This document shows positions 1 to 20,292 of a DNA stretch of 64,000 nt, piece after piece. The translations under genes and the position numbers were made by a program. Source of the DNA: Bryopsis sp. KO-2023 (taxonomy: Eukaryota > Chlorophyta > Ulvophyceae > Bryopsidales > Bryopsidaceae); assembly GCA_030272585.1 (NCBI GenBank), contig BSYQ01000003.1:8060001-8124000 (forward strand), given 5' to 3'. A model generated the notes under the pieces. The model ran no database searches, was not told the origin of the DNA, and saw nothing but the letters and a program-made list of their open reading frames with translations. Every line of letters starts with the position of its first letter. Position 1 is the first letter of the stretch.

Positions 1-22
1 TCTTATTGTTCTGATTTTTCCC

Positions 23-978
23 TTACTTGGATTCGAAAGACAAACGCCGCAAATCTCGTCTCTGGATCTTGTCAAAGCTCCCTCCCAGCTTGAACACCAC
101 CAAACCAGGAAAGCTATGTTGTTGAATGGTAGCGGTCGTGACATCCCAATGAACAACACCTTTAAAATGCATCCATGCCAATCCCCATCCAATCTGAACA
201 CGAAACGCACAACCAACCGAATTAAATCCAACTGTCAGTCAAACTGAAATCGGGGAAACACAAGCTATTATATACCATCAGAACATTTGAATCCACTCGG
301 CTTTCCCCGTTATACTTACATTTTGCAAAACTTGGCAAATGGTCGTCTCTGCAACACCGCCAGGTTCACTTTCGATCAACTCGTCTAAAGTTGAGATGGG
401 TACCATGGGGCAAGGAGCTTTCCACACAATGAATTCAACCTGATATTTTCCCTTTTCCATTCCGAAGCCTGTTGGGAGCTCGATGTGACCATTGGATTGA
501 CAGATCCTCCACACTTGAATTTTCTACATGTTCAAATACACATTTGTTAAAATTTTATTGAGAACTGGCATCACAGAACAAGCACAAAACCATTCAACCA
601 TTAATTTCAATTGAAGTTGTATATGGGAGCTGAGGTTACCTTGAGAAATCTGACTTTACAGTTGCTCCTAGCATTTTTGTCGCTCCTTAGCTGGCCGCCA
701 GGCCACTTCAGTATGGACGCGTGCACCTTCCCAGAAGTCAGTTTGTGCATTCCAGGTCCAGAGGGGGGAACCTTCAGCTTAAATCCATAGTCCCTGAAAC
801 AAGGGACAAACGAATAAATGGCGCGAAAATAAAGCTTACTCCTTCCGCGACACTCTTAGTTCCGTTGGATTTTTCCTCACGCGAGACAGTGCATGTTCAA
901 GAATTCTGCCTTCTCCTCCCCGAGTTTTTCCCAGCGGGTGCGCCATAGTGAAGGTTCGATTTCTGTATCGAAATAATT
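23..978 (-). CDS. Unrecognised protein, about 208 aa, 5' end unresolved
   Basis: Four exons join in phase on the minus strand: 978-881, 793-640, 523-320 and 193-23, ending in TAA. All junctions are GT-AG, and the lengths (98, 154, 204 and 171) total 209 codons. An upstream exon carrying the start codon is expected between about 1000 and 1140 but could not be fixed. The protein is mixed charged and hydrophobic and has no clear signal peptide or membrane segment. Visible motifs include DYGFKLKVPPSGPG, IQVWRICQSNGHIELP and a basic tail (FDKIQRRDLRRLSFE). The pattern of an IQVW strand followed by GFG and a terminal VW strand is faintly like a C2 or B9 beta-sandwich, but I would not name it on that. 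It lies head to head with the DUF3119 gene. The exon structure is firm; the function is unknown. Confidence 0.6.
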
Positions 979-1490
979 CTGCGAAGGAACACGCCGATAC
1001 TCAAACGAACGCCGCCCAAGGAAAAATGACGCTCAGCAAAATCAGTGATGAAGAAAACGCAGAAGACAAGAGTCGTCACCGAGACAAACATCGGAGTTTC
1101 ATCGCAAGGACAGAGCTACTGAAACAAACGTGTTACCGGTAGTATGCTACTCCGATCAAGAGCGACCTTCAGAGTTGGTGCCATATTTCAAAAACAACAG
1201 AGAGAGGTTCTCTTCCTCGCGTTCGCGCCACCTTCTTGCTCTCCTGGCCAGCTAAAAACCGAGCACGTCACGTTTGAAAAAAAAAAGTGTGATGAACTTG
1301 AAATGTAAGGGAATCTACTCGGCACAGAACTCCTGTCATAAAGTACAACATGTCGACGTTCATAAAACGATCCCAGCAAAGCGCCAAAATGACCAGTTGC
1401 ATAGGTGTGTTTCCGCCAACCAATCCCATCCGGGTTTGAAGAGGTTTTCCAGTTTGGTTGGTGTGGCGAGAGAAAAAACTGACGCTGTGT

Positions 1491-3318
1491 ATGCGCGCGT
1501 GTGTGTTTCCCCAAGGCCACTCGTTCCACGTGCTGAGCAATGGCAGAATTGGTCCAGCTCTACGCCCAACGGCCCTCAGTCCCTTGCCACGATTGCAGGG
1601 TGGGCCCATGAGGAGATCGCCCCCGATTGCCAGGGTCTGTTGCTGTTGTTACCGATACCGAATTCTGCTAATCATCAGTAAATCTTATAAATTTTATACC
1701 TTCAACTGCAATTTTCTCACTCACTTCTCAAGTTTTCATAGGAAAAAATGATATCCCCAGGGAATGTAGGCCTGATGATGCTCCTGCCTACCCTCCTACA
1801 CAATATCAATCCAAAAGTTCAAACAACAATTCTGTGAGATTGATGCCAAATCATGAACCATTTTTCAACAGGTTGTGAAAAGGAATGCTGCCGCAAAGGA
1901 TACAGTGATTCCTGCCCCTGCGTTTGGTGTGCAGCTGGGGTTGTTGGGATTGGCTGGAACGTCGGCCTATTTTGACAACTACATTTTGGCTGGACTGCTT
2001 GGTATTCTGGGGACCTTCTTAATCTTCCAAACCACTCGGCTCAAGTTTTGCTTTCGTCCGGATGGATTGGTAAGACGAGACGGTGGGGGGAATTGAACAT
2101 TGCTACAATGTACGGTTACATTGTAATCAAAACTGGAGGGAGGGTGACTCTGTTTTCCTGGAACTTGAAGTGGCCAGAATCAATTGTAGCTCCTCTTGTT
2201 ATGGGAGGGTGAAGTTGTTTGTGGGAAAGATGCCCTGGGAATTTTCCCCCCCTGTTTTTTAATATGGCTACTGGCAGTAGGCAAGGGCTCGTGTCACTCG
2301 TAAAACCCATTGCACAGCATACAAATTGTGTTTGGCTTTTTTTTTTCTCTGGGTGTGTCCCAGAATAGATGGAGTTCCTTCCCATGTCCATTACTGCTGG
2401 GAGCAGTAGTCTGAGTTCGGATCATTGAAAGTGAGGTGAATTTTTTTTCCAAATGTGGGCCACTTTTGTTGAAACCTTGTTCAGGGCAATTAACAAAGCT
2501 CACGACAGAGTGTTGATTTATTCGTACTTTTGTGTAAGAGTTTTTGGTGTGGTCGCAGGAAGTTGTGCTTGGAGAGAGTGATGATGTTGCAGGAAATGCA
2601 TTTGTGGGTGGGGACAGCGCTTGGAAGTACGATACGTTCACCAACTGGGAATTTTGGTGGCCTGGATTTCCAGTACTGGTATACTTCAAGGTAATCCATC
2701 ACCAGCTTATCTGTAGACTTCAACACTCTCTTTGTTTTGACCTACTCCAAGCATAGACAGCATCAAAGGAGAACAAATCGTTTATGTCTACACTGTTTTG
2801 TTCCGTCCCTCATTCCTTTAGAGACAAAGGAAGTGTAGATACAAGAAGAAAGATTATTATCACCCTACTAACGACCAAATTCTACAGTGGAACCTCTTTT
2901 TGACCCTCCTGTAAGAAATGTAGAAACAGGCGGGTCCCAACATGTGGTCTTCAAACCTGCTTTATTTGATTTTGGAGTGATCCAGGTGAATTGTGAACAG
3001 CTACTTGCATATTTTAGATGCTGCCCTAGCTATCCTAACTAAGAACAATTGATACTAGGTGTTGCGAGTTTGAAATTCTGTGCTGCAACACAAAGAACCT
3101 TATGAGGGATACAGGTGGTGTGTGTTATTGTTCGCAAAGGGGTGGGCGAAGTCCTGTTTTTGAAAATGGTGTTTTTCAGGTCTGTGTGTTTCTTACAGGA
3201 AACTCAAACGAAGCCAGAGGGGCAAATTCACTTCTTCCCAATTATTTTCAACGGGAAAGAATTGTATGATGTTATGGTGGAACGTTGTGGAACGACGCAA
3301 AACAGCGGACCAAAGTGA
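1491..3318 (+). CDS. DUF3119 family plastid membrane protein
   Basis: Four phase-0 exons (1491-1634, 1872-2069, 2559-2690, 3199-3318) give 197 aa ending in TGA. The first about 50 residues are rich in R, S and P and lack acidic residues, as in a chloroplast transit peptide. Two adjacent hydrophobic stretches follow at about residues 62-95 (FGVQLGLLGLAG, ILAGLLGILGTFLIF). The C-terminal half carries the DUF3119 block: FVGGDSAWKYDTFTNWEFWW, FPVLVYFKETQTKPEGQIHF and LYDVMVERCG. DUF3119 proteins occur in cyanobacteria and plastid-bearing eukaryotes; their molecular role is not well defined. The family call rests on the second and third blocks. The start codon is inferred because it opens the only frame that splices in phase, and the exon-1 donor (AGG/gtctgt) is weak. 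Confidence 0.8.
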
Positions 3319-4303
3319 TTGATTTTGTTTTAAGAGGCACATTTTTGTAAATTATGTTTTTTTTCCTCAACTGCACCCGTTATTTTTGGATCCCATCTTG
3401 GGGATTTTCATGTCTTTGCAATTACACGAGCTTGTTGCATGGTTTTCTGTTGTTGTTCTGTTACTGTTTCTACAAGTTTGCCCAAGAGGTGAATTCCTAC
3501 AAGCAGATGCTGCTGTCCTGAACTACTGTCACTTTTCGATCAAGCACTTTTTGATTCGGTGAAATGTCTGGATAGAATATCTCGGCCCATATCTCCATTT
3601 GGAGATAGGTGTATAGGTGTTTACTACTTTTAAGACTCCAGGTTGTGGTATTTGAAGGGATTTTGGTTAAAACAGGGGTCTCAAACAGGTACTTTTTACT
3701 TTAAGAATGTGAATTCAACAATTGACAATCACGTTTGGGAGAGCAACATCAATGATTCACCCATTCCTTGCTTCAGTGAGTGATGCCAGCCCACCCAAGC
3801 ACTATAATACTCTTCTGAACACTGATCGACTGAATTTGAAAATGGGCCAGATTTCAACGTATAGTACAAGATGACCATCGTATGATTGTTGCTTATTGTG
3901 CACATTGGTCGATCGGAATTGATTGGACATTGGCTGGAGAAAGAAACTGATTATTCTTGCATCATCGGTTGAAAATCATGAGGTTTATTATTAAAGTGCT
4001 CCTCTTTGTAGTCCTCAAAAAAAAACTCCACGGGAATTTTGGATACCACCATGCCATTCAGAAAACAAAAAGTACTCAAATCCTCCTGCCTAAACAACAC
4101 AATGCCCCTTGTCCATTCCAGAGAACAGTCTTTTTTCAACGTGTTCTCTACCCCACACAAAAATTTAAAGACGGAAAAAACTCAAAAAATACATGAATTC
4201 ACACTCCTTGATTTCCTACCACGAGCGCAAAAAGAGACACCGAGAAACCTCGCTGACAAAGTGTGGTACATTCATCATGGCAGTTGTAATCCAATTGGAA
4301 ACA
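3319..4303. other. Convergent intergenic spacer
   Basis: Gene-free DNA between the 3' ends of the DUF3119 gene and the POLLUX-like gene. It is AT-rich and holds both 3' untranslated regions. The only structured item seen is a short dispersed repeat at 3641-3709, listed separately. Confidence 0.6.
3641..3709 (+). repeat. Dispersed repeat, copy 1
   Basis: The stretch beginning GGTTGTGGTATTTGAAGGGA is found again at 32700-32760. The first 20 bp are identical, and the match continues with small indels through a shared TACTTTTTACT block. Both copies lie outside exons in 3' flanking DNA. It is probably a fragment of an interspersed element. Confidence 0.55.
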
Positions 4304-7300
4304 TCAGTCATTTGAAAAGACGACCAGCTTATCCCCTTCCTCAAAAGCACGCTTTGATTTCGCACCGGGTGCCACACAGACCTTCCCATCTTTGTCCATA
4401 TACCTTTCATCCATATCAAAATTGTGTCAAAGGCAGCAAAACTACACAGACGATTATGTTAATGCCCCCCCCCCTTGAGTGAATTCAAAAAAGAATGCAA
4501 TAAAGAAATGACAAGAAACATCAACACGGCTGGAATATCTTGATGGAAAAAACGGAAGTGAAAACAAAATCGACCAGCCGTATATGGGGTGCGTGAGGAT
4601 TTGAGCCTTGTTGAAGTACAGAAATCAAAAATGAAAGAAATGGAAAATACTCACCCAATTGCTATTGAGTCTCCAGTCCTGGCTGCATCCATGACCTCCA
4701 TCCAGGGGATCGCACCTCGACCGACCAAGTTGTATGCTTCAGCATTCCGGATGTGGAGTTCCACCCCTTCTGAGTTCAGCAAGTCTTTGAACACCAGGTT
4801 CAGTTTGGGAGAGGCAGCAACCTACTCACAAAAATCCACACTCACGGGAGCTGAAATTTTGATTTCTAATAGGCTTTTGTGACTCATCAGACGTGATGAC
4901 TAATCACCTGGGTGAGCACACCACTGGACAGCTCTTGTGGCAGAATGATGTCCATTGTACAAGGCTTGTCGCCCTCCGGATGCTTGGGAGGGTTCTCCAC
5001 CAGCCGCCTGGCCACCTCCTGCGAAGTTGGGTGATTCACAGCAGCTACCAAATGCAAGGGTTCCTTCTTGGTTCGGTGAGATTCTTTCATCAAGTTTTGA
5101 ATTTGAAGCAACGTTGATACAACCTGGAAAAACACAGGAAATCATGCCGCCACAACCAAGGCAATTAACCCCACCAAAATTCTGTAATTTTTCTCCTACA
5201 ATGTTGGTTGAATGGTGCCTGGATATTGGATATTTGGAATTGTTGGAATATCTGTCGAAAACCCTGGACTCAGTTGGGGAGGGATTAATTTCCCAGCTTG
5301 CTAGGAAAAGTGATATTGCTCTCTTACGTGCCAGATACACAAAACATGAAAAATGCAAAATCACTGAGAAAAAGAAAGACAAAGATACGGTGGTTGTTGG
5401 TCTGACCTGAGCATCGGCGACGTTTTTATCTTCTCTGTCCACATCAATGACAAGGCTATCCACATCCTTAAGTTTGAGATCAGACAAAACTTGGTAAGAA
5501 GCAGGATTTCCCTTGCGAAAGCTCACTCGACAATTTCCCTCCCTTTTGGGGAGGTTCTCCAGTTTTTCACTGCACCAGAAAACCCATCCAATTTTGTTTC
5601 TATTCACACCCATGACTAAATTGTATTTGGATGGCAACATTTTCTTCGGCACATATGTTCACTGTTTCCTCCACCAACTATCTTGCATCAGAAAAACACT
5701 TTTGGCAAATATGTCGCAAGGAGCCATACATACATCCATGACATTATGGGTTGTGAAACACCATCCATTTGCTGCAATTTTGGCTGCTAAATCCTTCTAC
5801 CGATCACTGAGTCTTTCACACATATTCTATTGATACAAAAGTTACATGCAGGAAGGTCAGCCCCATATCGAGCTTACCTGGCCACGACTGTCACCTCCAC
5901 GTTCTTCGACTCCGCAAAGTCCCCAAGATTTTTCAAAAACATGTCGCAGGTCCTATCAAAAGACAGAACCACGATGTGATAGGTCGACCCGTTGGCCCGC
6001 TTTCTTTTGATGTTTTGAGTCCACTCTGCAGGGCCAGGCATCTGCCTGTGGGCCAAATTCATGGAGAGATTATGTGCCAGCACGACCACTTTATCTTCAC
6101 CCTTGATTATGAGGTCTTCCGATGGATTCAGCTCCAGTTTGTTAGTTTCTCCATCCAGCACTCCGCAAGGTATACTGAATTTATTGAAGTATCTTCGAGC
6201 CATAGAAAATTTGCAACCTGTGCCAAGAAATCGGTGAAGTTTTCTTCAGCTGCCAGACAAATTTTTTTGAAAAAGGTATTTTTTTCTTCCTCAACTGAAA
6301 CCTGATGTGTGAAAAAGTGCGAATAAACCAGGGGGACGCTGTCAAATTGTGTTCAATCTCAAAAAAAGTCGTGGAACTGATAAAACTCTGCAGAACTAAC
6401 AAAAGTTTTCTCACCTGCCAACCGCTTGTGCTGCTTGAGATAAAACTCGCAGGTACCCTCGCTCTGATGCAGAACATTGGATATGATTTTCCCCAGGCCT
6501 GGTTGCATTGCGCACTGGGCCAACAATCGCTGCAGATTCTGGGCATCATGCATTTCAACGACTTCCAGATTCGTTTTGTCAAGGTCTGTTGCTTTCACTG
6601 CTATGTCCACTCCAGCGAGACCGTTGGGTAGCTGATCAGTGCTTTTTGGAGTTTGGACAACCAAGTGCGTTTTGTGGATACTCCCTGCTCCGATGGATTT
6701 CAGACTAGCAATTGCTGCCAGCCTTCGTGCGGTGGCTTCGTACTGGACAACCACACAATGGAAAAGCTTCAAACGATTGCCCTTACAAAAGCCTTTACTT
6801 CTTCTTTTGTAAAGAATGATGATGATTCAGCAATGTAGACATACAGCGTTTGTTCGATTTTACCATAGTTTGAATATTCCTACCAGAAAACTTGAACACA
6901 GAGTTTGACGGTAGATAACTTACTGAATAATCAACATGAGCCAATCTGCACGTTTTCACATAAGAAGAAATTTTCTTCTTTTTTTCATAGAAGAAAAAAG
7001 TTGTTGGATAAAAATGGATTCGATTCAAAAACAATAGATGTGACGAATGGTGCAACGAGGCTTCGCAATGCATTCATAAAAAACAGCCCTTACATCATCC
7101 TTATCCTGTGGGTCGAGCCATATGATGGTGTGCGCTTTATCGGCAGCCACTTTCTGTAAATCGGCAATGTCATGTGTGCATCCATAGCGAGCCCTGACAT
7201 CCATGTCCAAATCTCCAACAGCACGAGAAGTCAGCTCATCCAACTGTTTTTTCTTCAAGTCGGCCAGTAACACCACACAGTCGTGGACTCCACCTCTTTC

Positions 7301-8580
7301 TTTCTTTGCGATCGCCATCTGCAGCCAATGCACATATGATCACAAACTTTCGCATGCATGCATCAAAATAGCTCATTGTGCAAAATGAGATGGAATTCAA
7401 TATACAGTCGGGGTATTAAGCAAGGAGCCGTACCTGCCTCAATATGGAATCCAACTGCCCGTTATAATTGAGAATCACTGTGTGTCCGCTTTCCAAAACC
7501 CTTGAATTCCCTGACCGAATTTCTAGGATTGCCTTGCTGATATCATTGGAGATCATCCCCAGGGCAACAGCAAATGTCATCAACCCAGCCAAAAACATGA
7601 CATTCGCGACCACCATTGCCAGAGGGGTTTTCTCCGTGACAGCATTACAACCTGGTCCACAAAACACATGCACCTTGAGGTTTGCATTGATCCATTTTAG
7701 GGATGGCAGTTTGAGGTGATGATCTGGCAAACGAACCTGGAACTCTGCCGATTAGAGTGTATGCCTTGAACATCGACTCTTTCCATGATGCGCTGGCTGC
7801 TAATCTGTACATCAATCCTCCGAACATGATGGCTGGGGTGGCCACCAGAATGAGCGAGAGCAATTTCCCACCCAGCTTCATTGTTAGCATCTGATCGAGC
7901 ATGGCAAGAATCATTTCCTGTGCTGGGTGATTTTGCTACCTTCACATATGATCATTGGCGGTGTGTCTTTAACTGATCTGAGATGTTAGTCTATCATATT
8001 TGCATGATTCAAAGCTCCAAAATGTATAAATTATATGATTTCTCATGCGCGACGAATCAAAATATTCGTCTTGAAAGAGCAACGCCCACTCGGTGCACGG
8101 TTTTCCTTCCATCCGCACCTTTTGCAATCGATAGGCAACGAAGTCTCGGACAAATCCGGGACCCTTTTCCGACGACGAAAATGACGCAAATTGCGACGAA
8201 TTTGACGTCTGGCGCTCACTAACAATGGCGACCTCATCGTTCACAATCCCAGAGTTCCTCGCGGCAACGGCCACGGGGGGCGCAAACAAACACGCTGCTG
8301 CGACGGCCGCCGCCACCTTGATCAACGACGCGACTCGACGAACTGACGAAGGGGGCTCGATCGACGTTGGCGAGGCCAGGTGCTGCAAAGACGAGGCACT
8401 GCGCGTAGACGTCCGAGTTGAGTTTGGAAGAGGGACACTGCTGGAGCGGACTCGCGTCCCGAAGACTCGTTCGACGAACGGTCTCGCTCCAGGGTCTCCG
8501 CATGGCTTTGCGACAACAAAATTGTGGGAACGGACCGAGCCCGTTGTGAGATGCGGGGATCTGGGGTGGCTGGAGAGCAT
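4304..8580 (-). CDS. CASTOR/POLLUX (DMI1)-family ion channel, plastid-type N terminus
   Basis: Ten exons (8580-8119, 7917-7737, 7651-7434, 7318-7094, 6742-6415, 6217-5878, 5569-5407, 5123-4908, 4821-4655, 4403-4304) splice in phase to 799 aa. Residues 1-80 are S, T and R rich, like a plastid transit peptide. Hydrophobic segments lie near 84-107, 172-195 and 225-253. The RCK part is diagnostic: DISKAILEIRSGNSRVLESG then HTVILNYNGQLDSIL, QCAMQPGLGKI with CEFYLK, SIPCGVLDGETNKLELNP, and the C terminus DSIAIGY...KLVVFSND. Family members are nuclear-envelope or plastid-envelope cation channels linked to calcium signalling. The pore turn between segments 2 and 3 reads LIGRVPGCNAV and lacks the ADxGNxA filter of land-plant CASTOR/POLLUX. 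The stretch normally carrying the second IGWRRD-like nucleotide fold is also short. The family call is solid; orthology to CASTOR rather than POLLUX is not. Confidence 0.88.
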
Positions 8581-9538
8581 TGAAGTGTGAATTGACTGAA
8601 GTGCAGCCGCGGTCAGAATATGCCACCTTCGGTCGCTCAAACCGATGACTGTGTATGGTTATCAATTCGTGCATGGAAAAGTCCTGTGGGAAGCACGCGA
8701 CTGAGAAAATGTTCGATTGCTTTCAGTTTGGAGGTGGCCCCCTGATTCAACAGTACCAATCGAGTGCTTCTGGGGGCATTGTCACGTTTCAGTGGAAATC
8801 CTATGTTTCGTGCTAAGGAACCCCCCAAAACATGCTTCCTGAGATTTTGCCCATACGGATGGCTTCGATGGGACAGCTTAAATGTTCAAAATCCTGCTCA
8901 ATTTTCAGGACATTTTCAGGATGTCTCAGCAATTCTGCTAAAATGGAGGGAGATACTGTGATGTTTTATGAGACATTGACCATTCAATACATATTTTACA
9001 TCCCAGTTCTGACTATTTACTCTTCCTCATTTGGACGACCTCTATTTGTCCATTTGGCTGGCCCATCATGCACCCTCCAGCTCCATGTATAGATCTGAAT
9101 TTAAGTCCAAGCTTCCGAAACTGTGAGGAGCAGCACACCTCATCTGGAAGAGAAACATCAACAGGCTCTGTCCACATGGGCTATTTGTCTTAACCCCAAA
9201 ACACTTCATGCATTTTTAATAATTCAGCCAACCACAGCAATGTTTCGCTTCGGTGAATCTCCAAAAGTAAATGAAAAACAGAAGGGCACCGCTAGTTTGT
9301 TCAGTGTGGCCAGTACTAAATTTCAGTGATTAAGGGAAAACAACTCACAGAATCTGAGAACCATGAAACATGTTTGTTTGTTTCGACGAATATTTCAGTC
9401 TACAAAAATATCCCGTAAAAAGATGCTAGGTACATGCTCCCATGTGTCCAGAGCTCAGAACCTGTCAAAACTGAGGAGTCGGACATGGAAGCATCTACCT
9501 GGCGATTTTTCACGGGTACAAACGAAAACTTGACTGGG
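8581..9538. other. Spacer between tandem minus-strand genes
   Basis: Nearly 1 kb between the start of the POLLUX-like gene and the end of the PIH1 gene. It should hold the POLLUX-like promoter and the PIH1 3' UTR. No coding exon, RNA gene or repeat is evident. Confidence 0.5.
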
Positions 9539-11629
9539 CTATTTTAAGCCAGTATGTCTGTTTACCAGAAGCATTACCTCTTCCAGCAAATTACTTATAG
9601 GGCGGTGGGGCAATCGAAGCACTAACAGATTGTCTTCAATGGACCCCTTGCCACCATTCTCAGTAACAGCGAAAGGCAGATTGATGGTCAATGGGGCGCA
9701 TCCCAAAACAGATACGAACACTTCAAACCCACTGACATCGACCTTCACATCCAGTTCTGGATAAGCAAAACAAAAAGAATGGGCCATCAGTAGAAACTGT
9801 GGGAAAATGTTTATGTGCAAGTCAGTTTGTATACTGCTAAGGAATATTTCAGGTTTCATCTTCATACCCAAAGTTAACAATCTGATATTCCTTTTCTATG
9901 CATAAAGATGGCCACAATATACAGCTGTTTAAATTTCCATGGAATAGTTTTCCTCAGAAAGTTTTTTTTTTGTGTGTTGAAATAAAAATGACAATTATCG
10001 AATATCCTGAGAAAAAGCTCAGTCGCAGTTGGGTTGCATTTGGTAGATTTGGCCCAAAAACCCACTCACCTGCAGGGTCATCCACAACAGGGAGAAGTAC
10101 ATTGGCAACCACCATGGTCGCTGGATTGCCCTCGAAACTCAAATGGTGCTGAAGGGGCTTGAGCTCTTCCTTCTGCACTGCTCCGACTTCTTTTGTTGGA
10201 GATTGAAGAGGACGCTTGGGTTTTTTGGCTACCAGGGGAAAGCATGGATCCTCAGGCACCTACAATAACAAGGTATCTATCTCATTTTCCCTAATTCGAA
10301 AATGTGAACCTAGACAGAGTTTTATCAGAATCAAGAGCTGATCTTTTGACAGACATCCTTGAGTGATGAAGCCTTTTGAGCCATCAAATATTTGGATATT
10401 AGGTTATCTCACAGCATTTGAGTTTCTTCCTTAGTCATATTATATACACGCTGAATAAATTCTTTTGTCGCAACCTCTTTGATGTCTTGGACGATTGGGT
10501 TTTTGGCAACACGGATCCTCTGTTGTCGAACTTCTTGCCCCTTGTATTTCAGTCTTGGTAGCTTGTATTTTCGATCTAACTCTATCTTATGCTGCAGCAC
10601 TGCAAAAGAAATTTTCAGCACATTCCCTTCCCAAACCCGATTTTGAATGCACACCCCAATTTTGTTTGGTTTCCATATATCAGAAAATACATCTATTTTG
10701 GACTTATTTTTCTGGCGAAGCGAGGGGCATTAGCAACCTGAGGATTTCAACAACACTCTGGAGAGATGCAAAATCTAGCCCAACCTATACTATGAGCTTG
10801 ATTTTCATTGAGTTAGATTTTCCGTCACAACCCGCTCAAAGAAAATAAAAATTTCAATCACTGCCCTTTCACAACTAGATTTCATTTATCTTTGGGCCAT
10901 TTTCCTCAACCCCACCTTTTGTTCAACGAACTCCATCACAATGTCAATCAGAAAGACTTTCAGGTTTCTGGTGACTTTCGCTTGCTTTGCAATGTCCAGG
11001 TTAAAGACACAATCGATCACGGTGCAGACCTCCCCTTTCTTGTCGACATCGTTCAACAAATCCCCCACGCTGATGGGGATCCTCAAAGCTTCCAGTTGTT
11101 CATCATCCAGGGCATCTTTTGCATAGTCTTTCAATGTGGCTTTCACCTCTTTATCATCCAAACCCCAGCCGGCCACCTTTTCGGAGCCGCAAAAATTGAG
11201 GAAGACTTTTCGTTTCCTTTCATCCACTGTTTTCACGACGAAGCTGGACACCAACATCACAAACTAATCAGATAAAATGCAACACGATTCCCGATTTCTT
11301 AATTATCTTCCCCCTAGCTCTTGCTGGGCTTCTTGCATGGGTCACCTTGGAACTGGGATGATCTCCTCGGCATTTTCTTGATGCTGGGCTCCTGCTGGAT
11401 TGTTCACAGCACCCATCAGACCCTGGAAATGAAGCCATAATCAGTTATCACTGCCCAGCCAACATCACTTCGCTTTCACTGTCTGTATCCATGTGCTCCA
11501 AGCGACGAGTAGCGTGACGATTCCAACCTCCAAATTCTGTGGCACATTGTTTCCGCTCCAGTCTTTTTGCCCTGCTTCAGACCCCAGCATGGACAGCAAC
11601 GACGCTGGGATGTCAGGCATTGAATCCAT
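9539..11629 (-). CDS. PIH1 domain-containing protein (PIH1D1-like, R2TP co-chaperone subunit)
   Basis: Six exons (11629-11528, 11422-11346, 11243-10916, 10591-10475, 10259-10070, 9756-9539) give 343 aa ending in TAG. The N terminus is short and acidic (MDSMPDIPASLLSMLGSE). The PIH1 core follows: PVPSFVVKT, KVFLNFCGSEKVAGWG, RIPISVGD and KGEVCTVIDCVFN. Next come VEQKHKIELDRKYKLPRLKY with KGQEVRQQRIR, and a C-terminal CS-like beta domain (PAELDVKVDVSGFEVFVSV, ENGGKGSIEDNLLVLRLP). In the R2TP complex PIH1 proteins link the HSP90/TPR scaffold to RuvB-like ATPases during assembly of large complexes. The start is the first in-frame ATG after a stop. The CHR5-type gene begins 728 bp away on the other strand. 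The family is clear; which PIH1 paralogue is less so. Confidence 0.85.
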
Positions 11630-12357
11630 CGTTGCTGAAATTCAACGACTCAATAGACGGGACGACGTGAACGGAGAAAATTAGCCTCAACCTTCGATCA
11701 ACGCGGCGATCAGGAGCGTCAGGATTTGCCTCGACACACGCTTTTTGAACATTCAGGATTGCACATTAATGTGCAATAATGATTGATTAAACGTTCGATG
11801 TGATTTGAAATCATTTATAAGTCGCTTAAGCATCTTAAATCGTTCAACTGACATCCGAAAGATTTCCCCAGTCCGAATTTTTTTGGGTGGATGCAACGCT
11901 CTTGGGGGCGTTTGCTCTCTTCTGTGTTGTTTTTTCTGTTTTTGAATTCAAGAAAAAATATTCTGGTTGGTTTTCATGCACAAGGGTGAATTTGTGGTTT
12001 CTGTTCAGGTGCCTCCAGCCTTCTGTGGGTGGATTTGGGAATGGGACAAGCTCAAGAATCAATCAGCTCAAATTGTGCGACCCCACCCCACCACCCCACA
12101 ACACATACAAATTCTCATTTCCAAATCAAAGCTGTTCGCTGCGAAGCCTGTGATTCTTTGGGCGTGTTTTCCGCTTGTGGTATTTTTTGGGTTTTTTTCA
12201 CCAAGCGCGGGCGAAAAAAGAAAAGGCCTGCTTCGAAGTCGGACAAACAGCGAGCCAACTGTGTTCGTGTTCTTTTGGAGCCAACGTTCGGACAGCCTTT
12301 CCCTTCTAGAGCTCCTTTGCGCCAGTCTGTCACCGCACGTTGCGCGGTTCCGGAGGG
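11630..12357. promoter_or_regulatory. Divergent 5' region between PIH1 gene and CHR5-type gene
   Basis: The two start codons face away from each other across 728 bp. The interval must hold both 5' UTRs and core promoters. No clear TATA element could be assigned to either side. Confidence 0.45.

Positions 12358-20292
<7,935 letters not shown>

Noticed and set aside
4404..4440. Apparent frameshift at the end of the POLLUX-like gene
   Set aside because: An acceptor at 4404 (aaag/GTATATGG) restores the frame and the conserved IAIGY block, so no break is needed.
8225..8590. 121-codon plus-strand frame
   Set aside because: It is exactly antisense to the GC-rich transit-peptide exon of the POLLUX-like gene, which explains its openness.
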